Counted from the stretch's first letter, positions 38,366 through 50,377 are shown. The stretch is 64,000 nt of DNA from Progne subis subis (GCA_022316685.1 JAKJHU010000068.1:434001-498000); one strand, 5' to 3'. Numbers and translations are program-made. The notes: a model not told the origin generated them from the sequence alone.

Positions 38366-41300
38366 CTGTGGAGAGAGGGACAAGGTGGGCAGGTAATGGC
38401 AGGTAATCTGGAGCGTCCTAGCCCAAGCCCTGCACTGAGCTCCATGGGGTTTGCAATTGCAAGCGTGGGCTGTTGTCTTCTCTCTCTGAGAGCTGCATAT
38501 TTTTCTAAATACTGAGGTTCCTTCCTCTTTCCTCCCCAGGGTGGCACTAATTTCTCTCCCCCTTAAACCCCTCCTTTCTTGCCTCTTTCAAGGCCTTACT
38601 GCTTGATGGATCATCTGGGGCTCTGCAAACAACACTGTTTACCAAACATATTTCCCAGGAGACCTCCACATTACTCCTCCTCTCAGTTTTGCCTATAGCC
38701 ACTATTAACGAACCTTCCTGGGCTTTTTTGGGAGTTATGACGGTGGCTGCCAGCCAGCATGAAAAATCCTACAGTAGCTGGAGCAACTGATTGCCTGACT
38801 ACTAGCCCCTCCTCATCCCAAAGCCCTGAAAGTGCTTGTCAGTAAATAAATAGGTTAATATTAGGTGTTTAGGGTTTATTTACTTGCACTAACACTGACT
38901 GTTGTAGGCATAATGAAGCTGGGAAAGCCTTGCCTTTGGGACTGTTTTCTCTTATCTCAGCCTCTCCAAACACCTCAGAGCTCCTGTTCCTTTAGGAGGT
39001 TGCTCAGTTGGAAGGCACTGGAGAGGCTGTGGTGAGTTAGTGGGAAAACCAAGGGTTGGGATGCCAGATAAGAGCTGGGAGGGCTGTGGAGGAGGATTGT
39101 GACAGGAGCTGCTCAGAGCAGCCCTGGGGGCAGAATCTGTAGAGCCCACGGTGAGGGGAGGATGGCTCAGAGGTTCATTGGTGTTACCTGTGCCTCCTAC
39201 AGCAGCCAGGACCAAGATGCTGGAGGAATCTACTCCTGACTAGCAGAGGTGGCTTGGCTTGGCTCAACCCAGGATTGTGGGCTCTGCTCTACCTTAACTC
39301 CTTAGGATCTAGGTTTGCTTTGCTGCTACAAGCAAAGAGCAAGAAGGAACCATATGAAAAAGTGGCAGGGGAAAATCTGAAGAGATAGTAAGAAGCTGGC
39401 TGTGTGAGGATCTGTTGTTAAGGATGATCATGAAAGATTGGCTGTGCTCAGCCTGTAGCACTTAGATCTCAGTCCCCATCTTTGATTTTTTTGCTGGCCT
39501 GGGCACTCTTTCCATGCATTTATCTGTGACCAGGTAGGAAGCCATCTGCACTCGTGCTGCTGCAGACTTCCCGTGTGTCCTAATCAGGCTGCACCTTTGG
39601 AAAATAAATGCATATTTAAGGATACCTTAGAGCAGGGCATCAGCAGAGCCCAAAAAATGCTCTTCTTAGACTTGCAGGCTGAGGCTTTTAAAATTAGGCA
39701 AAACCAGGGTGGTACTTGAGCTTCATTAGAGCTTTGTTAGGACTTCTGAGCCATCCAGAACTGCCTGCAGTGGCTCAGTCACCACCCAGCCATGGCGTGT
39801 CCCTGGTGCCATCATCATCTCTTGCCTGTGACCAGATGCCTGAGAGCCCTGTCCTTGGCTCTCTCAGTTTTGCTGGCCCCTGGCCACATACAGCTTTCAG
39901 TGTGTGCCTCACTGGCCCTGGAAGGCTTTTTTGGTATTCCGTGAAGGTGTCTGAGCTATCTGGCAGTGCATCCAAGCTTTGAAGGAATTGCTTGCAGGGT
40001 TGTTTGTGGGTTTGTCTGTTTGTTTTTTCCATGTTGTAATGTTTTCTAAATGAAAATAACTGTAGGTCTCCAGCCTTGAGACAGAAGTGTGTGACAGAGG
40101 GGGCAGATCTCTGTGTTCTCACCCACCTAGGACAAGTGCAGGACACAGATGCTGCTTCCTACTGCAGAGTTTTGCTTCTTTTTGGGAAGGAAGGGGCTCC
40201 CTGCCCACATCCCCCCCTCCATGCCTCCCTGCACAGGGAATGTGAGGTGGGAAGCCTACCTTGCACCTTGGAGACAAAGCCCAGGCTGCGCTTGAGGTCA
40301 GAGCAGATGGAGTGGAGGCACCAGCGGAACTTGGCATCACAGCGGTACTTGTTGGCTCCACAGGTGTCATAACAAATGTCCAGCTGGTTACAGCACTTGG
40401 TCATGGCAGGGATGCCCAAGTCTAGCTGGGGAAAGAGAGAAGAAGTGTCCCCTGGCTGCATTCTGGCCTCAGGCTCACACAGCTGTAACAGGGTCAGGTG
40501 CTGCAGAGCCCAGATGGCCCCTTTTCCAGAAGCTATTCCTGAGAGATGGGGAAGCAGGAAGGAATGGGAGCTGCTCCCTCACCATCTAAAGGATGACAGA
40601 GCAGCACAGTGGTGTCAGTGGTGCAGGCTCAGCGCAGGCTACATCCCATTCTCTTCTCATCTCTGTGTCCTGGGGAATTAACATCTGGTAGAGAAGTGGG
40701 AAACAGCTCCTCCATGACAATTTTCTAGTTTTCATTTGTCAGACCTTGTCAGAGAGCTCCTTGTCCTTGCCAACAGTGGCAAAAGCCCCTTTTCTATTTC
40801 CTTTTTTTCCCGCAACCTGGCAAGGTCCTGCCTTCTGCCCTAATAAACCATGTAATAAACCTAATAAACCTAATAATGCCATAAGTATTTTAATGCCTTA
40901 TTTCTCAGAGATACGCTTGAGGCCGAGGACAAACACAGCATGGTCAGGGAGTTCTGCTCCCTGTAAGCTTAGCTAATAATCTTGGGGGTGATGGGGCAGG
41001 CGGCCTGTCTCCTGGAGAGTCTGGACTTGTTAGCTTGTTATAAATTATTCCTCTTTTCTCCTTTCCTCACATAAAATTTTGGAGATGAATTGTTCCTTTG
41101 CTGCACTCGTGATTGCGTGGGTACAGAGGAGGCACCACAGAAATGCCCACAAGGTTTGCACTGAAATAGAGTTTCAGGAACTAAACCTAATATGAAAAAT
41201 GGGCTGCAAAGAGAGGGCTTGTCAGAGCAGAATTCTTCCTAATTGCTGCAGACTCCATGGGCAGCAATAATGCATGAGCTAAATAGGAATCCCTGCTCTG

Positions 41301-44300
41301 AGAGCCTCCTGGGAAAGCTTTTCCGGGTGATTCTAATATTATTTCATTAATTGCTTTTAAGATAACAAGCAGGTGCAGTATTAAATCCTGTGGGTTCATT
41401 TCAGTGCTTGGCAGAGGCAAGAAGTGTGGGAAGAGATAAAGAGGTAGGTGTTGAGGATGCTCTCAGGTGTTGCTGTGTGCACATAGGTTATTGTCACCGA
41501 GCTGCCCAGCACAGCCCAGCCCAGCCTTTTCCTTGTCCTGAGTTATGAGCTGGTGGTGTGCTGAGAGAGCTGCATCCTTTGGGAATGGTGGGTGGGACAG
41601 TACATACACTTTCAGGTACCTTGAGCCCCAGAAAATGGGAGCTACAGCCATTGGGTTCTTGGGGTTTGTAGTGAGGCCGTGGCATGGGAGCCTTCCCTGG
41701 GAAAGAAAAGACAGGACAAATGTTAGGAAAGCTGATCTTCCCAAGTGCAAAAAGCAAGGAGTGACAGGCAGCTCCCCTTTGGTCTGCATCCCTAAATGCT
41801 TCTGGTTACACTGCTAGCTTAGCAAGGGGCTTGCTTTCTATCCTCAGTTCATTTTTGGACTGTTGGTGTGCTGTGGATCTCCCCCAAACTGTGCCAGACC
41901 TTGCATGTCTGATCTTACTCTGAGCAGGGCCTCTTGGTGCATTTTCTGCCCATGGTGATGCACTGCCACATTTTGCAAATCATTCCAATTCCTTTAATCT
42001 CTGCACCTTTCTCAGTATGCTTCTTAACATGCATAAAGGAGGAAGAACTCCATCTGTGAATAATTATTTTCCCAACGTAGGAAGAGTTCAGCTAGCAGCC
42101 AGTTATAGCAGTACCTTCAGCAGCATTTTAATCTGCTTTTTGTAGGGTAGCCTGTTCAGTTCCCAGCCACCCTCTGGAGGAAGAACCTTTTCCTGATATC
42201 CAACCTAACCTTGCCCTGACACAGCTCCAGCCATTCCCTGAGTCCTGTCCCTGCTCTGGGAAAACATAAACTGTGTGAATGCTCCAATGAAAACATACGT
42301 GAGATGAGCCTTCTAAAGCCTATCAAGTCAAGGGTTAAGTTTATACTTCCCTGAGCATGGCTAGAGAATTTATATAGACATAAAATGCATCTAATTCAGC
42401 CCTTCAAGGCAGGGTTGGGTTCTTTTAAATTCCGTTTCCACTTCTTGCTTCTTGTCAGCGCCAGGAATTATTTAAGATGCTTTCCCTATTTTTCTATTGA
42501 GGTGTACCTAAAATGCCAGTGGTTAATTTAACCATAAATCTGCTGTGTCCTTGGGAAGGCCTTACAGCCAAAAGCCTCAGAGAGACTTACACAGGAATGT
42601 TTCCAGCACCTCTCACTTAAACTTTGCTAGAGCTGTTTTGCTTAAATTACAGATTTGCTACAAATAAATTACAAACTGAAATCCTGTCCAGCTGGGAGAT
42701 GCCAACAAGCAATTTTCCTCTTCCAAGAGAGCCTCGTTGGTTTTTTGGAAGGGGATATGAACTGGGATTCAGAATTCAAGTGTTCCTGAACTGATGCAGG
42801 AGGCAAAGGAAAGTTCAAAATCTGCTGGGGATTTTGCAGGATGGAGTCAAATTTGAGTGACTTGCTTGTAATATTGATTGTAAATTCTGTTCCTGCACCA
42901 CACTGGCAGTTATTGGGATAAGATGGCAAGTCTGAGTAGGGGTGAGACCTTTTGGGGATATGGAGATCATAGAATCATAAAATGGCTTGGGCTGGATGGG
43001 ACCCTTAAGATCATCCAATTCTACCTTCATTATCCAGATCCCAGCCAAAGATAGCTGTTTCCAGATATTCAATTAAGACAAAGTCAAAGGTATTATAATG
43101 TTTTAGAAAGCTGTCCTGAGGAAATAAGAACCCTCACATAAGGACAGTGCTGATCACAAAACATCAAACTGCCTTCAGGATAAGCTCTTGTAGGAAACAT
43201 GTCCCCTTCCCTCTGCAAAACAGAGCTTTAAAGCTTGTAAAGTGCCCCTTTGTACTCTTTCTCAGCTAGGTCAAGTCCAAAACACCACAGTTAACCTCTC
43301 TCCCACGTCTTGTTTCCTAGTTAACAGTAAAGCAAAAGTAAAACAGGAATATCAGGTGTTCCTGCCTCTCTACAAGCAATGACTCAGCGCTCCTGTTATT
43401 TATTGCTTGCCCATCCTTACAGGCAAGAAGATAGATTTCAGGCCACTGCCTTGTTGGCACAGCCCTAGAACTGAAGTTGAGTTTCCCTGCTGTGTTTTAA
43501 TACCCCCAGGATATTGTAGCTGTTCCAACAGGCTGGAGAGCAGCCAGCTGGCTGGAGCAGCTGCCGGCCACGCAGGAGGTCTTAGGCACTGCAGTGCTGG
43601 GACAAGCATATTTTTGGGTGAATGGATGGCCTCAGGGCTCCTCGCAATTTTGGGTGCTCTGTTGTTGTTTGTGTGCCTCAGGCAGGCAGGCTTTGAGCAG
43701 AGGTGCCTGCACATACCCAGCCTTGTATGCCCTGTTGGAGAACCTGGCTTTGAAGGCTCTTTTCCCACAGCCTGGAGGTGCCCCCTTATTTTAAGCCCTT
43801 CAGGACCAAATGCTGAGCAAAGCAGTGAAGTCTTGCCTGGCCAGGAAGAAGTTACAGGGGCTTCACTCCCAGCTCAGGCTGTTTGTTTCCCCTGAGACAT
43901 CCAGTGAGCCTGTGTAAGCAGGAGGATATTTGCCAGTAAATGCTAGTGTAACCCTAATGGTCCTGATTTAAGGGAGTAACCCATCAGGATGTTTTCAGAC
44001 CTCAGTGGCTGCTGTAGAAACAGCTGGAACAGCCAAGTGCCATGTGCTCAGCTGAAGATGGATGTGGCAATCACAGGTGAGTCCTGACCTTTACTGTGGC
44101 AAAATAAGCTATTATTGGTATCTCTTGGCTGAAATGAGAGTAAGTAGAGAAGGAATCACTTCTCCTTCGTGCCTGGGAAAAAAAGCAATCAGGCCCTGAT
44201 TCAGCACAAAGATGATTTGTGTTCATCCTTCTGAGCAAGGACTGGATCTTACTGGTTTGAGACCATCTCAGCATCCTCTCCACTCGCAGCTTGCAATGTC

Positions 44301-47033
44301 TGTGCCAGAGATTAGTAAGGACAAATGGTCCTGTAAGGGTCCAGCAAGACCCTTGGAGCCTCGTGGGCAGCATTTCAGTAGTTTCCTCCTTCAGGCAGTG
44401 ATTAATGAGCTGTCCAGCAGAGGATGAGAACTGGGCTAAGGATGTGCTCGTTTTCCTTTCTAGGTAAAACGCTGTTCCAGTAAGATGCAGGGTGCCCCCA
44501 CAGCGTGAGCAGGGATTTGTGCCGCTCTCTAGAGATGTCACAAAGACAGGCAGGGAGACCCCTCTAGATGTGTCCAAAACTGCTTCTGCACAATTCAGTG
44601 AGTCCTGAGACTCCCTGAGACCAGCTCTGAATATCAGCATTACCTCAGGCACACTGTAGTCCCAGCCATGTTTTTCCCACTGCCAGGGGTTTCAGTCTCT
44701 GCATTAAGGAGGACAAGTCCCTTTCTGCTCTGAATCTGGAGCATGGTGTGGACCTTTAGGAGGTTGTCACACACATGGCCTGGGGCTGCCACACCGTGAG
44801 CGTGGGATAGGCTGCCTGATGGGCTTATTATGTGTGCTGGGGTGGTGCTGTGGGGTCTGGGGGGACACCTCCTCTGGGCACTGGGGACACACATGGCCCT
44901 CCTGAGCTGCTGCAGAGAGGCCTGAGGGACCCCCAGGCTGAGGGACCAGGGCCAGGTGTGGGGCTGTGGTGATAGGCTGAGGTCCCTCCATCCCATGGGG
45001 CTGAGGTTCCTGGCTTGCTGCTCCCTGTTCTCATGGTGGGGCCTAGGGAGCAGAGCTGGCAGGAGAGGGAGGACACACATATACACATTGGATGAATAGC
45101 AGGAAAAGTTTTTTCATCCAGAGGGTGGTTGAGCACCGGAAGCGCTTACAGGCTCATCAGAGCAGTGGTCCCATGTCTACCAGAACTCCAGGAGTGTTTG
45201 GACAACATTTTCAGGCACAGGGTGTGAGTCTTGGGGTGTCCTGCACAGGACCAGGAGTTGGACTCAGTGATCCTGATGGGTCCCTTCGAACTCAGCCTAT
45301 GATTCCAACAGTTCTATGATTCTGTGGCATTATTTATGAAACAAAACGAAAACTCAGCAACTTTCAGGTTGATTTTAACGTCCGTCTGGCCCACTGCCCC
45401 TGGCAGGGAGCTGAGGTCCCAGCCCTGCAGATCTCTCTGTCCCACTGCCCTAGCTGCTGGCCTGGGAAGAGCAGGAGGTCCGTGGGATCCATACAGAGTG
45501 AGACAGAGTCAGTGGGGTATCCCCTAAGCATCGAGTCTGTCTGTGAAAAACAGTGCTCTGGGGAGGAGAGGGGTTGGAATCCCCCTGTGCTCACAAGCAT
45601 CTTTCCCAGGTAGTCACTAGGGGTGTGGGGTGAAGCTGTGGGGAAAGGGGATGACAGGCAGTTGTGGATGGGCAGGATGAGGTGACAGGACAAGATGTTG
45701 CTGTGGAACAGTTGTAGGAGGCTGAGGAGAGGATAGAGTCTGTGGGAAAACTCCTGGCTGGTTCCTAAGCAGGGCTGTTCCCACAGGTACCCTGGTGAAA
45801 GGCCAGTGCTGTCTGTGCCCTTGTCAACCCACAGACCTGCAGCTCTGTGCACCCCGTCCCCTGCCCTGCCCTCCCTGAGATGTCACCCTCTTCATCCTGC
45901 CCCCAGGACAACCCAAACTCTTCATTTTTGGTAAATCACTCTTAAGTCCAAAGCAAGCAGGAGCACCAAAGGTTCCTCCCGGTGAGGCGTGGTTTGCCTC
46001 CGTTATCTCTGCTCCTCCAGCCCGCGGCATTGGCCAGCTCACAACTGCTGAATAAGGACGCTCCCAAGGTTGCTGAGATTAGGGTGGCTGGCTCAGCTCA
46101 GCCTCCCCTCCCCGTCCTCTCTTAGGCTGCGGGCAGCAGGACACAGCGGGTAGCTGTGTCCCCTTCCAGGAAAGCCCGCGTGCTGTCCTGCTGGCCCTGT
46201 GCGCGCAGCGTGGTGCTGGAGCGAACATCCGATAACGGGATGGGGTGACTGAGAGGCACTTTTTATTTCATTATCAGTCTCAGTGAAGGTAGAGACGTAA
46301 AAGATGGTAAAACTCGTGCCATAACAATAGAAGCCAAAGTTCTCTTTGTTACAGGGCTTTTAAAAAGCTTTTAGCCAATAGGCTAATGCTAAAATCTTAC
46401 AAGCATCCACTTAAGCCAATCACTAAATAATACATGTACACATTAGTGTACAATAGTTGCTTGTTTTATATTTTTTGCAGCTCAGAAACTTTCTATGCTC
46501 CAAATATTTCAAGGCCTAAAATTCAGCTCTGTTTCAAACCTCTATCTGTGTAAGCTTATTGCAATACTGTGAAAATCCTGTGCTTTTTCAGTTCCCACGG
46601 TCCTGCGGTGCCTTCGACACCAGGCTGTTCTTGGGGAAGGGGGAAGGTGCGGCTCAGCGTCCCTGTGCTGGCACTGGCAGAGAAGTTGTGACTCTGCTGA
46701 AGCACAGCTGGAGGCACCTCCTGGGCTAGGAGGGAAGGAGAGGGAAACAGGGGAAAGGGCGAGGACAGAGGAACCAGCAGCAGTGAGTTTCACTTACCAT
46801 ATCGACATCGGTACTGACAGACTCCATTTTTTCCTCCGAGCAGTTCCAAGAAGGAGTCAAAGTAGCTGTTCACCGTTTCAAAGCCATCCCGGATGGTCTC
46901 GATGCCCCAGTCGGAATAGGATGACTCTGCCTGGGAATGCGGGTAGGCCGGCGCTGTCGGGCGCTTCCTCCTCGCTGCACTTCCCCGAGCTCAGGCTCAG
47001 GCAGAGAAGCGCTGCGTGCAGCAGCAGCCGCAT
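38247..47033 (-). CDS. PLA2G12B: PLA2G12B, group XIIB secreted phospholipase A2-like protein
   Basis: Exons in transcript order: 46798-47033, 41608-41696, 40260-40425, 38247-38365. Three of the four human-like segments are unmistakable ([49 protein letters not shown]). In CCNQLDICY the catalytic histidine of secreted PLA2s is replaced by leucine, the known hallmark of the inactive XIIB form. The family member works in the ER of hepatocytes and enterocytes in building triglyceride-rich lipoproteins and is controlled by HNF4alpha. The coding sum is 610 nt, one base more than a multiple of three, because the signal peptide and the mature part of exon 1 lie in different frames. The C-terminus is RDEL, an ER-retrieval-type ending. 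Identity is certain; integrity of exon 1 is in doubt. Confidence 0.93.
38366..40259 (-). other. PLA2G12B: PLA2G12B intron 3
   Basis: A 1.9 kb intron. No recognised repeat. Confidence 0.88.
40260..40425 (-). CDS. PLA2G12B: PLA2G12B exon 3, former catalytic helix
   Basis: The acceptor is CCCCAG and the donor GTAGGC. It encodes [20 protein letters not shown], then [19 protein letters not shown] and LGFVSKVQ. CCxxHDxCY is changed to CCNQLDICY, losing the catalytic His. Confidence 0.95.
40426..41607 (-). other. PLA2G12B: PLA2G12B intron 2
   Basis: A 1.2 kb intron. It contains a small tandem array of TAATAAACC units at 40840-40880. Confidence 0.88.
40840..40880. repeat. imperfect 9-bp tandem repeat (TAATAAACC)n
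   Basis: About four units of TAATAAACC or close variants, one interrupted by ATG. On the plus strand it supplies several AATAAA hexamers, which are not on the gene strand. Confidence 0.7.
41608..41696 (-). CDS. PLA2G12B: PLA2G12B exon 2
   Basis: The acceptor is TTTCCCAG and the donor GTATGT. It encodes [18 protein letters not shown] and FLGLKVPES; the calcium-loop region is diverged from active PLA2s, as in the family. Confidence 0.93.
42150..42262 (-). mobile_element. CR1 LINE fragment
   Basis: It reads as the complement of the CR1 segment that precedes the 3' tail: the plus strand shows TTTTCCTGATATCCAACCTA, then ..CTTGCCCTGACACAGCTCCA.. and CCATTCCCTGAGTCCTGTCC. Confidence 0.7.
42968..43030 (-). 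mobile_element. CR1 LINE 3' end
   Basis: The plus strand begins ATAGAATCATAAAATGGCTT and continues GGGACCCTTAAGATCATCCA, the complement of the CR1 terminus. Confidence 0.8.
45087..45327 (+). mobile_element. CR1 LINE 3' fragment
   Basis: Contains TTTTTTCATCCAGAGGGTGG, ..GGACTCAGTGATCCTGATGG.. and ends CTATGATTCTGTGG, a truncated plus-oriented CR1. Confidence 0.85.
46139..46161. repeat. perfect 9-bp inverted repeat GGACACAGC/GCTGTGTCC
   Basis: Arms 46139-46147 and 46153-46161 flank the 5-base GGGTA. It lies in PLA2G12B intron 1; function unknown. Confidence 0.6.
46160..46545 (-). mobile_element. possible LTR-like sequence
   Basis: Read on the minus strand, CCAAT-type boxes (GATTGGC, TATTGGC), a TATA-like ATATAAAAC (around 46467 on the plus strand) and an AATAAAAAG (around 46262) occur in LTR order, followed by a GC-richer stretch. 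No TG/CA ends or target duplication could be fixed. It could also be ordinary AT-rich intron. Confidence 0.3.
46798..47033 (-). CDS. PLA2G12B: PLA2G12B exon 1, with apparent frameshift
   Basis: ATG at 47031-47033 begins a good signal peptide ([17 protein letters not shown]) and an acidic stretch. The mature sequence ESSYSDWG...[10 protein letters not shown]...CQYRCRY, which splices correctly (donor GTAAGT at 46797), is one base out of frame. In the mature frame the upstream sequence runs into TGA codons and has no ATG. One extra base somewhere around 46925-46990 would explain it. The region is GC-rich, so an assembly or sequencing error is as likely as a real lesion. Confidence 0.8.
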
Positions 47034-47132
47034 GCTGCAGTCGCTGTGCCTGAGCCCCTGAGCAGGCACAGGGGCAGGAGCAGCGGGGACGAGCTGCTGA
47101 GTGCCAGAGGCAGTGACTCCCCTCTGCCTGGA

Positions 47133-47190
47133 CTTTAAACGCTGCCCAGGGAGCTGACGGGAGGTCACCGCAGCCGGGGTGCAAAGTGCA
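47133..47190 (-). promoter_or_regulatory. PLA2G12B: PLA2G12B core promoter with HNF4-like sites
   Basis: On the plus strand GGGGTGCAAAGTGCA (47176-47190) resembles the HNF4alpha element (CAAAGTCCA core, one mismatch). About 40 bases nearer the gene, TTTAAA (47136-47141) sits in TTTAAAGTCC (minus), a TATA-like box overlapping a second HNF4-type half-site. The start codon is about 100 bases further down. Group XIIB PLA2 is an established HNF4alpha target in liver; the site assignment here is inference from sequence. Confidence 0.5.
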
Positions 47191-47580
47191 GCGCCGAGAT
47201 ACGGAGCGAGTTCAGCTCCCAGAATTGGGAGTTTGCACAATTCCGCTGGGACAGGCCCAGTCTCCGTGGCACCAGGGCCGCAGCTCCCCAGGAGGGACCT
47301 CTTCCCCCTGGGCACTGCATGGGCCACCTCACTCTCTCCTCAGCCTGCTGGCAGATGAAGAGTATCTTTGTGTCCAAAATTTCTGCTGCTCAGGCAGGCT
47401 GAGGAGTACCCCTTGCTTCTTCTCTAGGCCTCGTGGGCACGTGAGGGGGTGGGATGAGACCTTCAGCTAGCCTGGCTGCTGGCTGTATTGCTCCTAGCAA
47501 ATCCCACAGGCCCACGGAGCGTCGGAGGGGTTGATCCAGCAGCTTGGAGTAGCGTGGGGTTACAAACGCTGCAATCAGGG

Positions 47581-47647
47581 CAATTCCTTGGCATTACAAG
47601 TTCCTTGGCACGACAAGTTCCTTGGCACGATCAATTCCTTGGCATCG
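47581..47647. repeat. 17-bp tandem repeat, four copies
   Basis: The unit CAAGTTCCTTGGCACGA is exact at 47597-47613 and 47614-47630, with diverged copies at 47581-47596 (16 bp) and 47631-47647. Confidence 0.9.
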
Positions 47648-50377
47648 CCTCCAGTTCCAGGATCGATGTGGTAGGTGATTGCCTTTGATGTGTACTGCAG
47701 GCTGATGTTATAGGGCTGATTGTTACAGCTCCTTTGTAATGTAAATTAAACGTGCAGCACAGGTCACCTAGGAGGAAAGGTTCGCACTGAAACCTGAGCC
47801 AGGGAATGAGTTGTGGGGCAGCTGCGGGTCTTGGTTCTGGAGTGAGACAGGCCTGCCAGGACTCAGGGCCTGTTCAGCTGGTGGAGGGTTCAATGTTGCT
47901 CATTAAAAAGAAAGCAACCAAATGAACACAAACAGCAAATGACAAAGCAAACCACTCACAAAGAATAGAGAAGGGAACTGGGGTGGGGAGATTCTGGCGG
48001 CTCTTAGCTTTTCAGATGTGCCCCAGCACAGCACTGCCTCCCAGGAAGAGCCGAGCTGCAGGCAGTTCAAATCTATGCCAAACACAAATGCAAATTCTGG
48101 CATTTTATTATTTTGCAGGAGATTCAGCCCAGCTGGGTTGCTGCTTCTGAAGGGCCCAGAGCTCCATGCCTGCTGTATCTGTGCACATGTCCCTAAGTGA
48201 TGAGCTCCAGACACAGGATGAGGGGGAACCACAGACAAGTGGTGGGTAAGTAAGAGAAGTGGGGACGAAAGCAAACAGGCTGGTTAGTCCCTCTCCTGTG
48301 AAATGGTGTGGAGCCAGAGGCAGCTGCTGCCTGATTATTCCATTGTTCTAAGGCCTTTGGCTGCCAGGGCTGAGGGGACATTTAGGAGTGCAGGAGATCC
48401 CAGGGGAACCTCAAACCAGCTTTGCCTTTGGGGAGATAAACCCAGATGCAGTGAACACTGGGAAAGGGAGGTTGCCAGCTTGGGAATCAGCAAATCCCTG
48501 CCTCGTGTAAGCCTTTTGTGATACCTGTGTCACCCCTGGCACAGGGCTGGGGAAGTGAGGACTTCCTGCAGGAGCACTGGAGAGCTGCTGTTCAGACCAT
48601 GCTGGGGACTGCTCTGTCAGTCGAGGGTGGAAATGGTCCCTGGAATTAGTTGTCAGGGAGCTCCAGTGCAGAGCAAAATGGATTCAAGGGTCCTATGCTG
48701 TGTCTTGTAGTGCGTGGAGCCTTTGGTGTCTCTGCTGGTTCAATTCCTGCCCTGACTGACACTCCAGTTTGCAGTCCCACTGCTCCCAGCCCTGGCCAAC
48801 AGCCTGGCAGAAATTAATGTAAGAAAGAGCAAACAAGCTATTTGGGAAGAGCTTGGAAATGTGTGAGAGTCTCTGGGTGTCTGTGCGTGGTGTCCTTGCT
48901 TTTATGTAGAGCCTTTTAGGGTTGCTCTGGAGGCAATTCCAGAACACAGCTTTCTTTTGTCATCCCTCGGTCCCTGGTGATTGATCCATGTGCTGCTGAA
49001 GGCAAAGAGAGGGGAAAAATGCTGGCAAGGACTGCAGAGGAGGCAAACCACAGGGGATGTGGCATGAGCAGGACATGCAGCCTGGAGCAGGTGGCTCTGG
49101 AGCCCAGGCTGTTTGCAAAATCAATTAGAATTAGGAAAGCCGAACAGGGCGGGGAGGGAGCAAGCAGAGCCTGTGTAAAGGGGAGTCAGAAACTTTCTGT
49201 TAGTCACTGGTCCCAAAGGAAAAGTTTGTGAATAAAACAGTTTCACTGCTTTTCCAAAAACAGCCCTTTTGTCCTGCCCTGCGGATGAGCCACTCTCCTT
49301 CCTTCTGCTTCCTTCCTTCCCTCCCCGAGCCAGTCTCTTGAGAGCTTCAGTCCAGCTGCAAATATCTTGGTTGCACCCAGATTTCAAGATCTGAAAACCA
49401 GGAAAAATGTAGGATTGGGTAAAAGTAACCTCTAGATTTCCCTCGGGGAGTGGCTCAGCAGCTGCAGCAGAGGAACTTCCCGACTGTGGATGTGCACAGT
49501 GGGACCCTGCAGGTTCTCTGGCCTCGCTTCGACCCGCTGCAGTCACAAAAACCCCTGCCCTGGACCAGCTTTTTCTCTCTCTGAAGATTTAAGGGGTGCA
49601 AATGCTTTTTGCCACAGCGGTGAACTTTGACAACTGGTTTCTGAACCTGCTGGCCTCGGGATAGCCAGTTCCTGACTGCGTGCATTCATTTCTGCCTCCG
49701 TAATGCTTAAATATAGAGCAGCCCCGGGCCGTGGTGAGTCACACATTCCCAGGGACGCTCAGGCTGCTGGCAGCGTTCCTGCACGGGGAGAGAGAGGTGA
49801 CTACACCCCTGCTGTCCTGTCCTGCCGCCAGGCACTCCTGTGTCCCCCACGCCTGTGGGAATGAGCACCATCCCAAATGGAGCTGGAAAAACCCTTTGGC
49901 TCCGCATCAGGAGCCAAGCTCCAGCTCCTGTGGTGTATTCCTCCTTCCGGGCACACTCCGTAGTCGTGGCTGTGCCATCCTTCCCCGTGGCACTCTTCTG
50001 GGGCGGGGGATGAGGGACTGAGCTCCTTTTCCATCGGCTTTGGCTGGCCCAGGGCGTTTCTGGTCGGTATTCAGCAGGGGGAAGAGGCAGCTGGTGGTTT
50101 GGGTTCGTGGGGGACCCATGGCTGCTCCAAAGCCCGGCTGGGGAGCCGGATGAGTCACTAATTACTGGAAGGAGAACTGCGGGTCGATGGTGAAATATCC
50201 GAGTCCCTTCAAGCCAGGTCAGAGTCCAGCAGCCAGGGAGGGTGCTTGGGGATGGCTAAAGACCCCCTCCCTAATGAGGGCCGAGCTCATATGTGTGGGC
50301 AGCTCCAGTATCTCCGGGAGTCCCTGGGCAGCCTTGTGCTGCCTTCCCCCAGCTGTAGGAGAGGGGCTCTACCCCTG

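Larger units (their letters stand above)
41697..46797 (-). other. PLA2G12B: PLA2G12B intron 1
   Basis: A 5.1 kb intron with three CR1 fragments (42150-42262, 42968-43030, 45087-45327) and an LTR-like stretch near 46160-46545. Frames of 100-190 codons inside it (for example 44071-44652, minus) match no known protein. Confidence 0.85.

Noticed and set aside
40840..40880. Cluster of AATAAA hexamers
   Set aside because: They are on the plus strand inside a minus-strand gene and arise from a small tandem repeat, not a transcript end.
44071..44652. 193-codon minus-strand frame in PLA2G12B intron 1
   Set aside because: Residue composition looks random, no family is recognised, and it lies within an intron of the same strand.
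49907..50158. GC-rich overlapping frames between PLA2G12B and P4HA1
   Set aside because: Open on several frames and both strands because of base composition; no family recognised.
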